DNA from: Penelope pileata
Lineage: Eukaryota; Chordata; Aves; Galliformes; Cracidae
DNA length: 64,000 nucleotides
Assembly (NCBI GenBank): GCA_013396635.1
Contig: WBMW01005031.1
Coordinates: 248,001-312,000, forward strand
Direction: 5' to 3'
Shown here piece after piece: positions 12,612-25,586 of this stretch; position 1 is the stretch's first letter, and each line of letters opens with the position of its first letter. The notes below the pieces were generated by a model, which saw nothing but the letters and a program-made list of their open reading frames with translations, did no database searches and was not told the origin of the DNA. The translations under genes were made by a program, and so were the position numbers.

Positions 12612-14240
12612 TCATAGGATCATAGAATATCCTGAGTTGGAAAGGACCTGCAAGGATCATCAAGTCTGATTCCCGGCTCCACCCAGGACCACCCAAAATT
12701 CAAACCTGGTGTCTGAGAGCAGTGTCCAAATGCTCCTTGAACTCCAGCAGTGTGGGGCTGTGACCACTGCCCTGGGGAGCCTGTTCCGTGCCCACCACCC
12801 TCTGGTGAAGAACCTATCCCTAACCCCCACCCGACCCTCCCCTGACACAGCTCCATGCCGTTCCCTCGGGTCCTGTCGCTGTCACCAGAGAGCAGAGCTC
12901 AGCGCTGCCCCTCCGCTCCCTGTGAGGAGCTGTAGGCTGCCATGAGGCCTCCCCTCAGCCTCCTCTGCTCTGGGTTGAACAGACCAAAGGATCTCAGCTG
13001 CTCCTCATATGTCTTGCCCTCTAGACCCTTCCCATCTTTGTACTCCTCCTTTGGACACTCTGTAATAGCTTTATGTCCATCTTATACTGTGGCATCCAAT
13101 CCTGCACATAGTGCTTGAGGTGAGGCTGCACGAACACAGAGCAGAGCAGGACAATCCCTTTTCTTGCCCAGCAGTGCTGGGCCTGATGCAACCCAGGGTA
13201 CAGTTGGCCCTGTTGGCTGCTAGGGTACACTGCTGACTCAGATTCAACTTGTCAACCAGAGCCCCAAGATCCCTTTCTGTGGGTCTGATCTCCAGCTTCT
13301 TGTCCCCTAGTCCGTACATTGAGCCAGAACTGTGTGCAATTTGACACTTGCTCTTGTTAAACTTCTCGTGGTTGGTGATTGTCCAGCTCTCCATTTTGTC
13401 GAGATCTGTCTGCATGGCCTCTCTAACCTGAGTCTATAGCTCCTCCCAATTTAGTGTCATCCACAAATTTAGTGTGCCTTCAAGTCCTGCATCCAAGTCA
13501 TTGATGATCCTCATCAAAGAGAGCTGGCCCTAAAATAGAGCCCTGCAGATTCCCACTAGTGACTGGACATCAGCCTGATGGAACCCCATTTAATATAAAC
13601 ATTTGAGCCCAGCCTGTCAGCTAACTGTTCATCCATCACATTATGTTTTTGTCTAGCTGAATGTTGGACAATTTGTCCAGAAGGATACTGTGAGAAACAG
13701 TATCTTTTCTGAAATCCAAAAAGATTACATCAGCTGGATTCCTTTGGGCAACAAGGTGGGTAACCTTGTCATAAGAGGAGATGTTTGTTAAACGGGACTT
13801 TCCTCTCTGAACCTATGTTAGCTGTGACCAGTGACTGCATTGTCTTTCAGGTGTTTTTCAATAACTCCCAGAATAATCTTCTCCATAATTTTACCAGGAA
13901 CTGAAGGGAGACTGACAGGCCTGTAATTTCCAGTCTTCTTTCTTGTCCGTCTTGGAAATTGTAATTTTTGTCAACTTCCAGTCTTCAAATTCCCAAATCC
14001 ACTTAAAAATAATTGAGAAGTCTTGCAATGACATCAGTCAAACTCTTTGAGCACCCTGTGATGAATCCCAAATGGATCAGCACATCCTGCATGAGTTTAG
14101 GGTTGGTCCAGAACTTATTGTTACTGCAGTCACGGTCCTCCTATTCAGTGTCCAAGAGCCCATCACTGGTGTTGAAGGCAGAGGCAAAGAAGACATTAAA
14201 CATCTCTGCTTTTGCACATCTACAAAGAATATCTTTCCCT
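12612..14240 (-). mobile_element. CR1 LINE, longest copy in window (5'-truncated)
   Basis: About 1.6 kb of a CR1 element inserted in reverse. The + strand reads TCATAGGATCATAGAATAT (the reversed tandem 3' octamers), then GAGTTGGAAAGGACC, then the end of ORF2 and back into the reverse transcriptase. Recognisable ORF2 pieces persist up to about 14240, where similarity to CR1 fades, so the 5' two thirds of a full element are missing, as is usual for CR1. It belongs to the same subfamily as the fragment at 25587: both carry the ACACAGCTCCATGC segment. Numerous frame breaks show it cannot move. No target-site duplication is visible, which is normal for CR1. Confidence 0.92.
12715..14240 (-). pseudogene. 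CR1 ORF2 remnant (reverse transcriptase, C-terminal part)
   Basis: Decayed ORF2 coding sequence of the - strand CR1. In an intact element ORF2 encodes an endonuclease followed by a reverse transcriptase, which copies the element RNA at the insertion site. Visible here in protein order: an F-V-D-D box followed by TKLGGA (DD codons at 13456-13461), the form of the polymerase YxDD motif used by CR1 relatives; then DLDKMESW, KFNKSKC, ERDLGALVD and LSQQCTLAANRAN (13071-13415). From there the frame shifts repeatedly, and the LEKRRLRG-type region near 12960-13030 is readable only in another frame. The endonuclease domain is absent. Non-functional. Confidence 0.85.
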
Positions 14241-14660
14241 GTGCAAACTTCCTCTTTGCATGAATGATGTTTTGATTTCAGCATCAGCCAGTCAGCTCCA
14301 GCCTTGGCTCCAGCTCTAGGAGAGTTGCTGGGGATATTGCCTTCTAGAAAAGGTCTGGATCCATGTCTGGCTTCAGACTGCAGTATGGTTTAAGGCCAAC
14401 ACCTTCTTGGGCTTGCATAAATGTGCTCCTCTTCTGACTCAGACATCAAATACAAGTGTTTCTACAACTATCTTCCCTCTTTCTGAATGTAATACTTTCC
14501 ATATTCAAAGGTGGGAATGCAAGAACAGGCTTTGATTGAAATCTAACTGCTTATTTCTTTCCATGTAGCAGTCTGAGCCAGAGAGTGAGTACTGGGATCC
14601 TCAGGGCCTGCCCTTGGCCAGACAAACTTGATATTAAGGATTCATTTATCTCAGGCATAC

Positions 14661-14673
14661 TTTTTTTTTTTTT
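14661..14673 (+). repeat. Poly-T tract (13 nt)
   Basis: Uninterrupted T run between a GGCATAC context and AAACAGCAGGGGG. Not attached to a recognisable retroelement tail. Confidence 0.9.
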
Positions 14674-17600
14674 AAACAGCAGGGGGAGCTCAAATTCTGC
14701 GTGAATTCCAAATAGCAGAGAAAGTACAGTTTGCTGAAGTTCTTTGTATTTTAACTAGAGAGAGAAAAGAAATACTTGTGGGGTATTTCTTACAAAATTG
14801 CATTTTTTTTCCCCAGTATGCCATAGAGAGACAATTAGAGCATGTAAAACAGATAATACAGTAATTAACATGAACAGTAGTGTAATAGGAACATTGCCTG
14901 CATGGTTCTTGCTAGCTGTTAAATGTGTATATTTAATCTTTCTACTTTCATGGAAGAAGGTCCAAAGGAGTTTTAGCAGTTATCTGCTGGAATCAGTACC
15001 CAACAAGTTCAGAACTTGGGAATAGTTAAAATCACTGCTGCCTGAGTGAAAAGTAATACTTGGAAATGATGAAGCAAATCCATCCTTGAACAGCTGGCCA
15101 GAGGTGACTTTGGGTTGAAGATTTTTAGCAGTATAAAGCTCCTGCATTCTCAGAGTGTCACACAAGTGCTATTTAATCCATGTCACATCCCCACACTTCT
15201 GCAGGAAGATGAGCATTATCAGGCTCTGCTTGGTAAAGGAGATACCTTCACACGTGGATGGCAGTGGCTTTTGCAAGATCACACTGTCAGGACAGGGCTG
15301 GCAGATTATGATCTTGCTTCTCGATGTTTCCCTCAGAAAGACTGGCGCAGTTGTTGTAAGCTCTTTCACCCAGGATCCAAAAGCCATTCATAATTGCTTC
15401 CCCACAATCCCCTGAGATCCCACAGCCTTCAGATCTCTGTGCAGGCAGGTGGGGAGGCTTGGTGGGGGCTGGCAAAGGATGACAGGGAGAGTGAATAGGC
15501 TTTGAAAGGGTGCAGTTTTGGGAAAGATAGGAGCATGCTAATCCTCCTCCCTGGTTCTGCTCCAGCGGGGAACCCAGCGGGAACATGAGGATTTTTCTCT
15601 CTCTAATGCCACTACATGTAAAGCAGGACATTGTCTCGTATCCCTAGTTGATGCCATCTGATTTGGAAATTTTCACGTGAATGGAGCAGTCTCCAGTTAT
15701 GCAGTTATAGCTGTTCAAGACTCTGTGGGCAAGGTGAGTCTGCTGCCATTCATGTAGCAGGGAAGCAAGTAATACATAGAGCTAAGAAAAGAGACAGTAG
15801 TCCTCGCTGTCAAACACAAATAATAGTCTTTTTTTCCTTTATTTGTGATATTTCTTTATCTACTGCATCTTATTGAATGCCTTTGTTGGCAACAGACTGT
15901 GTAGGCTAACTGCAGTAACCAGTACAAACAATGCTAATGCTGTCTCCAAGGAGAGAAATTAAAGTGGCTGATCAGGAAACAAAGATAAAGATAAAACCTT
16001 TGCTTTTAATGGTACTGTTCATCATCCCAACAAATATTCTGTTGTCAATTAAAAGGAATCGACGTCTCTTACACAATCTAAATATAAGCCCTTTTCTTTG
16101 GCTAGAGCTGTCCTAGCTCTTAACTTTTGAAAATCATCTTGGCATTTTGAGGAGTCCTACCTGTGTTACATAATTTATAGTAAGCCCATGGGTGAGCAAA
16201 GGGATAGTAGTGGTAACAGGGAAAAGACATGGGATGTTGATGATGAATTCCGAAATAGTAGTAAAAACAAAGATGTAGAAAACATGGCTAGAGCAAGGAC
16301 TTCAGCTTTTCAAGTGGGTAAGAGAAGGGAGCTAGTAGCAGCCAATGCTTGCTGCCAGAAGCTGAATGGAGAAAGCTGAAGCTGGATGGCCATCTGCATG
16401 GCAATAAACCTTCAGCCAGGAAGATGCCCCAGAAAAAAGAAAGGCCAAAGAGGGAAGAGCCCATGCTCCTCAGAGTGAGGTCAGCAGGTGCCACCGGTAG
16501 TGAGAAGTGCCTGGCATGGCATGGGATCGCGGTGCATGCGCCCTTCCTGCTCCAGGCAGGAACTGTGTCCTTACATGCATTGCCGCACGCAGCCTCCCTA
16601 TCACACGTAATGAATGCCAGACTGCCGTCTGTGCATGGGTAATGGTACTTCCCCACCACTTCAAAGTCTATGCATTTCACTACTTTTTTTCGTCCGTGAT
16701 GTTGAAAGAGATGATTTTTCTCCTCTAAAAACCGCAGCCACTGAGAAGCTAATGAAGGGTGCTGTTTTTGAAACTCCCAGGGGGCTGATCCTGCCTCTTC
16801 CAGCTTTGCTGTGACTTTTGCTTGGGAACCAGGTGCTGGACTGGATCCTTACTGCTGATTAACACTCATGACCGCAAGCACAAGTGGCTGAGAAAGTGCA
16901 GTGCAGGAGTCAGCACCTTCCGTTGAATTGGCACAAGAAGAAGACATTGGCCTCGTATTTTTGTGTGCTTAGCTGCTTGGTGGTGTGGAGCAGTAGGAGA
17001 TGCTGATACTTTATCCCTTGGGACAGATATCTGTACATTTGTCTGTATACTTGGTTTGCTACCTAAAGGTTTTTTAAAAAGATGGGTGAAGGTGGGAGGC
17101 GTGGAGAAGCCCTTCTTGCACTGCATCTAGCTCATCTCTGTAATGCTGCTGGCAAATAGCTGTGCCCTTGCTGTGCCAAAGCAGTGAGACAGCAGCTTAG
17201 AGAGGTGACAAGAGGGAGTGGGAACCCAGTGAGGCAAGTGCCAGGTCTGGCTGGCTTTTTGTTCTTCATGTAATGGTGGGGAACTTTAGGACTGCGGAGT
17301 CCTGTAATAAAAAATAAGAGAAACTGAATAAAAGAATGAGGAGAGGAGGAGTGGTCATTGATAAAGGGCAGAAACGGAGCCCAGGGGGTTGTGTTGGAGA
17401 AATGCATCTTGTGCATAGTGGGCAAAGGCCAAGGATGAGCAGAAGGAAAGTGCTGTGTTCCCAGGGAAGTGTCATCCCCCGCAGTGCTACAGGGAGCAGC
17501 CTGGCATCATCACCTGTGTCTTCTTCTCCAAGAGCAGAGCTTGCTGCCATCTCCTGCACCCCAGGCTGGTTTCCCTGGGTGCTGGCTGCCAAGGTGGTGA

Positions 17601-18728
17601 TGCTGGGAAGAGTGGGAGCCCCGGAGCCGCAGGGAACACGGTACCTCCCTTGTGCGTGTGTGGTCTCCCCCACATAAGCTTGGCCCTGGAGGCATTTGTG
17701 GAAAAGGGCAGTCCCTGCTAGGACATGTTGCTGCTTCTTTATCAGTTGCTGTGGTAGTTGCCAGTTGCTTTATTGTGAGAGATGCTGTTTGCTCATCTTA
17801 TTGACTGGAGATTACACACAGCCACACCGTGGAAAAGGGAGCCTGAATTATCTTACCTGCAAAGGCTATTTAAATGAAAAGTTTCAAACTCCCCTTCATC
17901 CTTCCATAAAACTATTTAATTTATAATTGAGACCTAGATTCAGAAAGCTTTTGAAACATACTTAACAGGTAGTGGTGAACTGAGATTTGGGCAAAACTGA
18001 TCATCCCTTGGCATTGCTTTGCTGCTGCATGCCTCACATGCATCAGACAATATAGGATTATAGTACACCTGATGCTACGGAGCTGGCAGCTGCAAAAGAA
18101 GTAATGTACTCCTTTTTGATTAACTTCTTCAAACGCATCAGATCTATTAACTACCCACCTCAAGTCATATTGTTATCATTGAAATAGCACTTTGAAAATA
18201 TGTGGCTACAGAGAATGGTTCCCTATTAATTTGAGAGATGCTTTATAGCTAAAGTCAGAGTGCGAACCTGACTCACCACTTTTTTAATAAAGTGAGCTAT
18301 TTGGGGAATGAAATGTTTAAGCAGAGTTGAGTTTAACTTATCCAGAAGAATATAGTTTCTTATGATGTGTTGGTAGACCTCGTTTATAGTTTGCTTAAGC
18401 TAAAGATTTTACTAAGAAAAGTTAATTCAGACTTCAGTCATCAGTGCCATAACCACATCTGCATTCTTTGTTCTTTTTCAATAAAAGAGAGGAGTTCGAG
18501 GAGGCAAGTGAGGAAATACCACCTGACTCCATCTCTGATTCAAAGGTCTCTAAGACAGAAGCCTAGGCACTCAGTGGAGAGCAAAAACTCCTCCAGGAGT
18601 TAGTTCAGGTAATACAAATTAGGTTTCTTCTCTGGAGAGGCTATGACTTATCCATGGCTGTGTCCTACAGCAGAGGTCTGAAGTTATTTTGAAAGTCCCA
18701 TTTGCCTTTTCTGCAAATAGGCTTTTTC

Positions 18729-18802
18729 AAAAATCAAAACAAAACAAAACAAAAAAACCCTTTACATCCATACATTCTGTTTTTTTGTTTGTTTTGCTTT
18801 TT
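18729..18802. repeat. AAAAC-type simple repeat with inverted partner
   Basis: An A-rich arm with repeated CAAAA units (18729-18757) is followed after 22 nt by a T-rich arm (18780-18802) that is its near reverse complement. The arms differ by one mismatch and one missing six-base step. The pair could fold into a hairpin or cruciform of roughly 22 base pairs. Independent growth of two simple repeats is the alternative. Confidence 0.6.
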
Positions 18803-20426
18803 AAATATCCAATCTTCATAGAAGTTGACCTAGTATACTAGCAGTCTTTTATTTTAATGGGTCTGTTTAGTGAGGCTGGTGCAGTTCAGCTCAGTGTGAG
18901 AAGTCCTTCTGCTGTTAGTGCTTGCCCTTAGCAGAAGCAACAATTACCTTAAGGTCAGCTGTTAGAAGCTATTCCTCTTAAACAGGCCTTTTATTGGACA
19001 CTGTAGCAATGCTTTCTGTAAGGTAATGCTGGTGTTAAAGTACTCTTCTCATTCAGAGATAACAAAATTCTGCCCATCCAGTGGAAAAGCTGGAAATGGA
19101 AAGGTTGAACTACTTTTCCAAGAAAATTTTAATCTACTCTGTTGCAAAAGCAGTTCTCAACTCACATTTACATTCCAGACAACAGGTTAATGCATCACTA
19201 AAATGTCAAAGGACACTATTTCTGGTACTTATAAGAAGAATTACCAACATTACTGGTAAATGGGAAACGTTTGCGTTTAAGCTGTGATGTCCTTAGTAGT
19301 GTGCAAGATGTATATAGAAACAGCCTCAAGGGACCTGACAAATGAAAAATAGCAGGAGGAGATTAACACAAAGGCTTATGCAAAGGATAAACAAGGAAAG
19401 TATTAACTTTTAATTCTTCCCTAGAGTATACCCAGACATTTCAAAGGAATTCTTACCTGTAGTTGGTAAACAGATAAATCCTTTTCATCTTACTGTTTAT
19501 GAGAGAGCGAAGAAGGCTTGTTGGAGTAGCCTGGCAAAATTACAAGGACTCATGTCTTCGCCAGTGCCCACTATGGGAACACCATTCTTACTGTGTGCAT
19601 GAGACTGGTGCTCTGCACACATAGAGAAAAAGATATGCCAGATTGAGGCCTACTGCAAGCATTTCAAAGACTAGCACAGACCTTGATAAAATAAGCATGA
19701 TTACAGCATATGTAAAGCTCCTGGTTTTCAAATGCCATGCATTTGGAAATATATCTATTGAAATAGACCAGCATGGAGGAGAGGATTTGCAAAAGGTCAC
19801 AATATGAAGCTACAGGAGTTTTCTAGGATAAGGGAAACTCTGCCTTTAAATACAACACTATGACTTTATCAGCAACATCTAGAGTTTTGTGGCTGCAGTG
19901 GTAACAAAAAAAAACTTGAATATCTCTATGGGCAGGCTGCAATGAAAAGAAAATAAGAGTTAGTAATCATGAATGTTCTTTCAATGTAATTGTGCAGTAG
20001 ATACAGCGAAACAGTCATCGTATTTGGAACGTATTATCCAATGGACAATGAGATACAGTGTCATAAAACCTGATAAATTCTAACTGCTTTTTTGGAGGGG
20101 AAGAAGGAAATTACCTCTAAATGGCCAAGAAATTCAGCAGAAGAAATGACTACCAGGCTGCCTTGTGGGAATTCAGTTGCTCTGATTCCTCAGGTAAATG
20201 CAAAAATGGGGTTTCTGCTGGGAGAGTGGAAACCATAAAACAGCTGCCTTGGGGAAGAGATGGTACTTACTGGATGTTTTTCTGATGTGATGGTCTAAAA
20301 AAAGTAATGTCTCATCACCAGCTCCACATCCCCTGTGGCTCCTGCTGTCTTCTCCCTCTCTCAGCTCCATCCAGATCTGCACCGGACCAAGAGTGGAGTT
20401 GTGAAGCCAGATTTGCTACAGACTGC

Positions 20427-20445
20427 TTTTTTTTTTTTTTTTTTT
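20427..20445 (+). repeat. Poly-T tract (19 nt)
   Basis: Nineteen consecutive T residues. If it were the reverse of a poly-A tail, a retrocopy would be expected to its right on the - strand, but no known transcript sequence is recognisable there. Confidence 0.9.
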
Positions 20446-23400
20446 CTTGAGAAGTGGAGGAAAGTATTGGGTCTTTTGGCTATTTTGAACAATGGGTCTC
20501 TGCAGAAAGAGGTGTATCTCGGTGATCCTTTATAGCACCAAGATGAACATCTCTTTCATTCCTTGGTTTCTTGTTAATTACGACAAGTATTTCAAACACA
20601 CTCCCTCTAGTTTGCCATGTTTACTACCACACACTGAAATTCTAGTCATTGAGAAAAGTACTCTAAAAATATTTGCAACTCATTTCAGCCAGAGGCAAGA
20701 ACACAAGTTACTGGGAGAATTTTCTGGATGTCTGAGACCACTATATTTCCAGATGGTTTTCTGTTTCAGTTCAGTCCTCCCTTCTACTACAAACGGAAGC
20801 CAAGCAGGGTGAAGTATCACCTGGAGAATTCTTAACTTCATCAAAAGAAATCCAGCTGTAAGTGGTATAGCAATACATAGGAGCTCAACATCAACAGCAG
20901 CAGAACATACATTGTATGATTAATGGTAGATTTTTCACACTTTCTGCACCTTGAGCGGAGAAGGTAAGACAGAAGTGTGTGTTTCCTTTTCAGCTTCGTG
21001 ATCAGTATATTCTCCCTTCCTGAAAATACTGCTCAGCTGAAGTGCTTGTGTTTTCATTTCCTCAGATCTAATGGTTGAAAGCATTGCATCACATCTCGTG
21101 AAGTTGCTCATCTTTAGATTTTTATTTTTAGACTGATTACTTGAAGAAATGATCATTCTCTGTCTGAATTGGTTTCTGTGTAAGGAACTTAGCCACAGCC
21201 AGCCAAGGAATGGATGGATATTAAAGGAAGATTACATGGCAGATGGAGAAAGACATGTATATGTATTTTGATGCAATGGTAGGTATAAGGAATGGGTCTC
21301 TAAAGCAGTCCACTTGGGAATGAGATTGGAGCACAGCAAATGAGCAGAATGGACCACTGGATCTTCATCCATTATCAGGACAGGGGCAGCATCAATTGGA
21401 CAGGAGAGGGTTCAAGGGGCTTGTAGGGTCATCTGTCCTCTCCTTTGATGAGAGACAGGCACATTAAAACTTGGCATTACATATACACATACACATACTC
21501 TCTTGATAGACAGCACAACCACAATAAGAGTAGCAGAACAGAGCATCCGAGCTTCTTTCCTGAGCAAGGCCCAAGTAGTTTGCAGTCATTTGCGTACCCA
21601 CTCTCTCAGCTTTCCCGTCTGTGCTGCAAGAAGTCCTTCCCCAAGCCAAGAGGTATATGCTTGAACCACTTCAAGGCTTCTGTTGATTGGCAGCAGCCTG
21701 CTGCTATCAGCACTGGGCAGGTTGCTGGTGAGAGGCCAGGGCTGCAGAGCTCTGAGCTCTGCGCCTGATTGCAACGTCTTGAGTGAATTCAAAGTTGGGC
21801 AAAATGCCTCCATATCTGTGAATATGAACTTTTCACTTTTTTCTACAGCCAACGTGTTTCTACATAAAAATACTGCAGATTCTGTTAACATTCCTATCTG
21901 TTGCTATAATAAATAATTGCCATTACACAAAGACCCAGGTATGCTTATAAAGAATGACCTGTCCCTAGCCTGATCCGCGTTGAACAACTCTGTAGGATGT
22001 ACAAATGGGGGAGCAGAAACTATCATCAATATGGAGAGCTGCTTGTGAACAAAAGCAGAATGTTTATTCCTTAAACGGGATCATCTTTTGTTCTCTTTCA
22101 AATCACCAAAACTGGAGATCCCCAGCATCTGTAAGGACATGTCCCAGACCAGACTACAGTTGTCAGTGTGAAATACTTTTGTATTTCTCAATTAGAATGA
22201 CTCTATTTCTTGGATCTAATCTTGTGAAACTGACACCAAACTGTCAGGCAGACCACCTAATCTCCACTCAGACATTAGCACTGGCAGTGTAATTAGGGAA
22301 ATTAAATGCTAAATCTCCCTTCCACTGTATATTGCAAGTAACAAGATCTTTATCTAAAACACAAAATGATCTTCCTTCCTGCACACTGAAAACCTACCAA
22401 AATGATCTTACAGTCCTGTCTGACCTAGGTTTATCGCTATCCCTGAATGATAGAAAAGGTGTTTTATTTCCAGCAGCTACAAAATAAGGTCCATGATTTT
22501 ACAGACTGAGGTTTGTGGGAATCCCCTCATTTAATGCTTATGTGTTATATAGCATTACTGCATGTTGCAGAACTGTGAATTTTACCTCTTCCAAAAATTC
22601 TCCTTCCCTATGTTACACACAAGCAGTAGCAGACCTTGAAGTCTGTTTTAAGTAAATTACATCGTTTAGAAAAATGCCTTTATGGACAAAATCATGACAA
22701 GAGGAAATTCCCTACTCTTTCCGATAAACTACTCGCGGTATCTTCCTACTTATTTTTCTAACTAGTGTAATGTTTTGAAACTTTTCTTTTGCTCCACCAT
22801 AGCTAAAAGTCCAGCCATTTCTGCTGAAGAATGGCTTTCCCTTTTCAGCAGTTTTAAAAGAAATTATTAACTTTTACTTTTTCTTACATATTTGCATGCA
22901 AACTTTGAAACAGTTTTGAAATAAACTGAGAACACCAAAATGACTGAGTAAGAAATTGGGATCTTTAAAAATCTGTTGGCAGAGGAACTATTTTGAACGA
23001 AATGTTTTCCCAGTGCTTGATATTTTTTTTCCAAAGGTCCTTGACTTCTTAAATGAGAATGAATTATAACACCAAGATTTGCTTTTGCATTAATGTGTAG
23101 TCTGAGTTTTCCTTAATGTAAATCTTAGAATAAATTAATTCTCAGTGACTCTGTAATCTGGATAACATGATAGTGATCTGCAGGCTGTAAAATAGTATGG
23201 AAAATAGTTTTCAAAAGAGGTCTTCTTAGAACCTGATACACTGCTTGTTCTTGTCTTTATCTCTTCAGCTGATTTCTTCTTCCTTATAAGTTTAATCTGT
23301 TTCTGCAGTGGCTTTTTAAAAAGTACTAAATTAAATTTGTGAGGCTGTTGAGCGTGATGCAAATGGAGACCTCAGACTGAACTCCAGCAAGTGGGGCAGA

Positions 23401-25586
23401 TGCCAGAAACTTCCACAGATGGTGAAATCTCAATCCAGCGTCACCTCAGAAACGAAGCTTGTTTGCTTTGTGCTTGATTCCCAATGATGTCCAGAGGATG
23501 GTGCTACTTGTCTTGTTAAGAATTTCTTGTCTAAGAACTGCAGAAAACCTCTCTAGTATCATGGCACTGTCCCCTTGGCATTTTCTGTTTGTCAAAACCA
23601 GCCAGCACCCTCTTTCCCAGAAATAAAAAGTGCTGATGGGATCATCACAAATATTGATGTGTGTGGTATAATCAGTTAAAGACGAGTTGCAAGGGTTTGA
23701 GTGGGAAATTTGCATTTGGAATAAAATTCAAACTGGGAAATGCCATTGTGGATGTTTTGATAAATGTAATTCTCTCTTTCTCTCCTGTGGGCCAAGATCC
23801 TTATGAGAATGTGTTTCCTGTAACTTACTGCAGCCCTTCTGGTGGCAAGGGACAGCACCATGCCATGTGAACCTGATCCAGACATGTCATGTCTTGACCA
23901 CAAAACAGTCTTGTGAGCTATAGTGTGGGGTGGGGAGATGTAAAACTAGCTAATAACACTTATGGGAGTCTTAGGGAAAATATTTTCTTTACAGTGAAAA
24001 GCTATTTCTTTCACAAAATAATGAAAAAAACACTTCATTTTGGTGAAAACTGAAACTAGCAGCTTTGACAGCTTGTTTAGATTTGCCTTAATGTTGGATG
24101 CAAAGCATGGAGTGAGGAAAAGAGCATGTCAGATTTGTGTTCCTCCTGGAACCCTCTGGCAAACAGGGTCTACAAGAAAACTACAAAATACACATTTTCT
24201 ACCTCTTCTTGAATTTGAGACATCAGCTGTTACTACTTCCTACAAGAAGTAGGAGTTGTAGCAACTTCTTCAAGGGCTGCACAACTGTTACATTTTTCTC
24301 TGATTAAATTGGTCCTTTAGGAAAAGGGGGCAAGTGGCGCTGCCAAGTTGCTATTTCCATCCTTCCCAAAGTCTATTCTCACAAAAGTGTGAGGCTGTCA
24401 GATCTGAAAGCTGCTCTTGTCTCTGGCACCTTCCACTCTCTCTCCCTCCCACTCCTCTCACCCTCATGGCTCCCTCTTGCTGTCTTGGACGAGGGAAGGC
24501 ATCTGTCCCGCAGCACTTGTGTCATTAAGGAACATCCATAACTAAAAGCAGTTCAATCCAAGCCTGGTGGAAGGCAGGGCTGTTCATGGGGCCATGGAGC
24601 TGTGGTGGCCAGCAGGAGCACGGGATACCAGTGGCTTTCCCATCCCTGCTTGCCTGGCCTGATAGCCTTGTTCTTCAGTTGAGTAATTTTGGACTTGGTA
24701 TCAGACATCCAGCTCCTTCTGCATTAGCTACTTTTAGCTGGAAACCTGACAACTGCATTTTATATTCTTTTCTTTCATCCTCATATCATTTTCCTGGGCA
24801 TCAGTAGGAGCTGTCAAACTCTCCTCAGATGCCATGGGATCAGAGGTGATCTCAGTCATTGCATCCCTGCTTGTTTCTGCATACAGTTTTCTCTTTTCCT
24901 CTGATTTCAGGAACATATGTAAATAATTAACTTACAAATTATACAAGCTTATCACACTACATCCCAACAGATGGAGAAACACCATTAAGTTGATTTGCTC
25001 AGGCAGCCACATGCTAGATGCAGACTCAGAAAAAAACAAGGAAATGAGAAGGTACCGCTCCTAACGACATGTAACCGATCTCACGGCTGCTGTTGCTGCA
25101 TGCAGCGTATCAGCCTGTTTACTGTAATCTTAGCTCTGACCCACCCACCCCTTTCACTGTACTCTTCCCCCTGTCAAATAGCTACTGTGAAAGTTTATTT
25201 TCTACTGCAACAAGGAGATGTGGTTGCAGCATGCATCTGAACCATGTGTAGCCTTGCTGGTGCATGTCACTCTAGCAATAGCCCACAGACGTGGGCATCG
25301 GTCCAGTCTTGCTCCCGGTAGCTGTATTAGAAGCACTCCTTCAACTATGGCAGGTGGTCATGCCTAGACTGCTTGACATCTTGAGATGGTGAACTTGTAT
25401 ACCAGCCTTGTCCCCTAATTGTAGTAGTAGCTGAGAGACAAAGGTGTATTAATACTGGAAAATGCTCTAGTGCTGTGGTGTGCAAGAGGAAGAGCTTCAT
25501 AAAATGTGGGTGTCACAGGTGAGAAAGAGCTGCCAACTACAATAGAAAAAATGTTTAATTTTTTTCAGTCTGACTCAGAAAGAGTA

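Larger units (their letters stand above)
14241..25586. other. Unique non-coding DNA, no gene recognised
   Basis: About 11.3 kb without an exon, RNA gene or assignable transposon. Open frames are all about 135 codons or less and none shows a known protein signature. Contents worth noting are poly-T runs at 14661 and 20427, an AAAAC-rich inverted repeat at 18729-18802, and a CTCF-like core at 14676-14690. Composition drifts from moderately GC-rich (16.3-17.7 kb) to AT-rich (18-24 kb). It could be intergenic or intronic. Confidence 0.6.

Noticed and set aside
8346..16798. GGGGCTGATCCTGCC shared at about 8346 and 16784
   Set aside because: Fifteen bases only, and flanking similarity is weak; likely coincidence.
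1208..16948. AATTGGCACAAGAAGA present at about 1208 and 16926
   Set aside because: A 16-nt match is borderline for chance at this scale and the flanks diverge.
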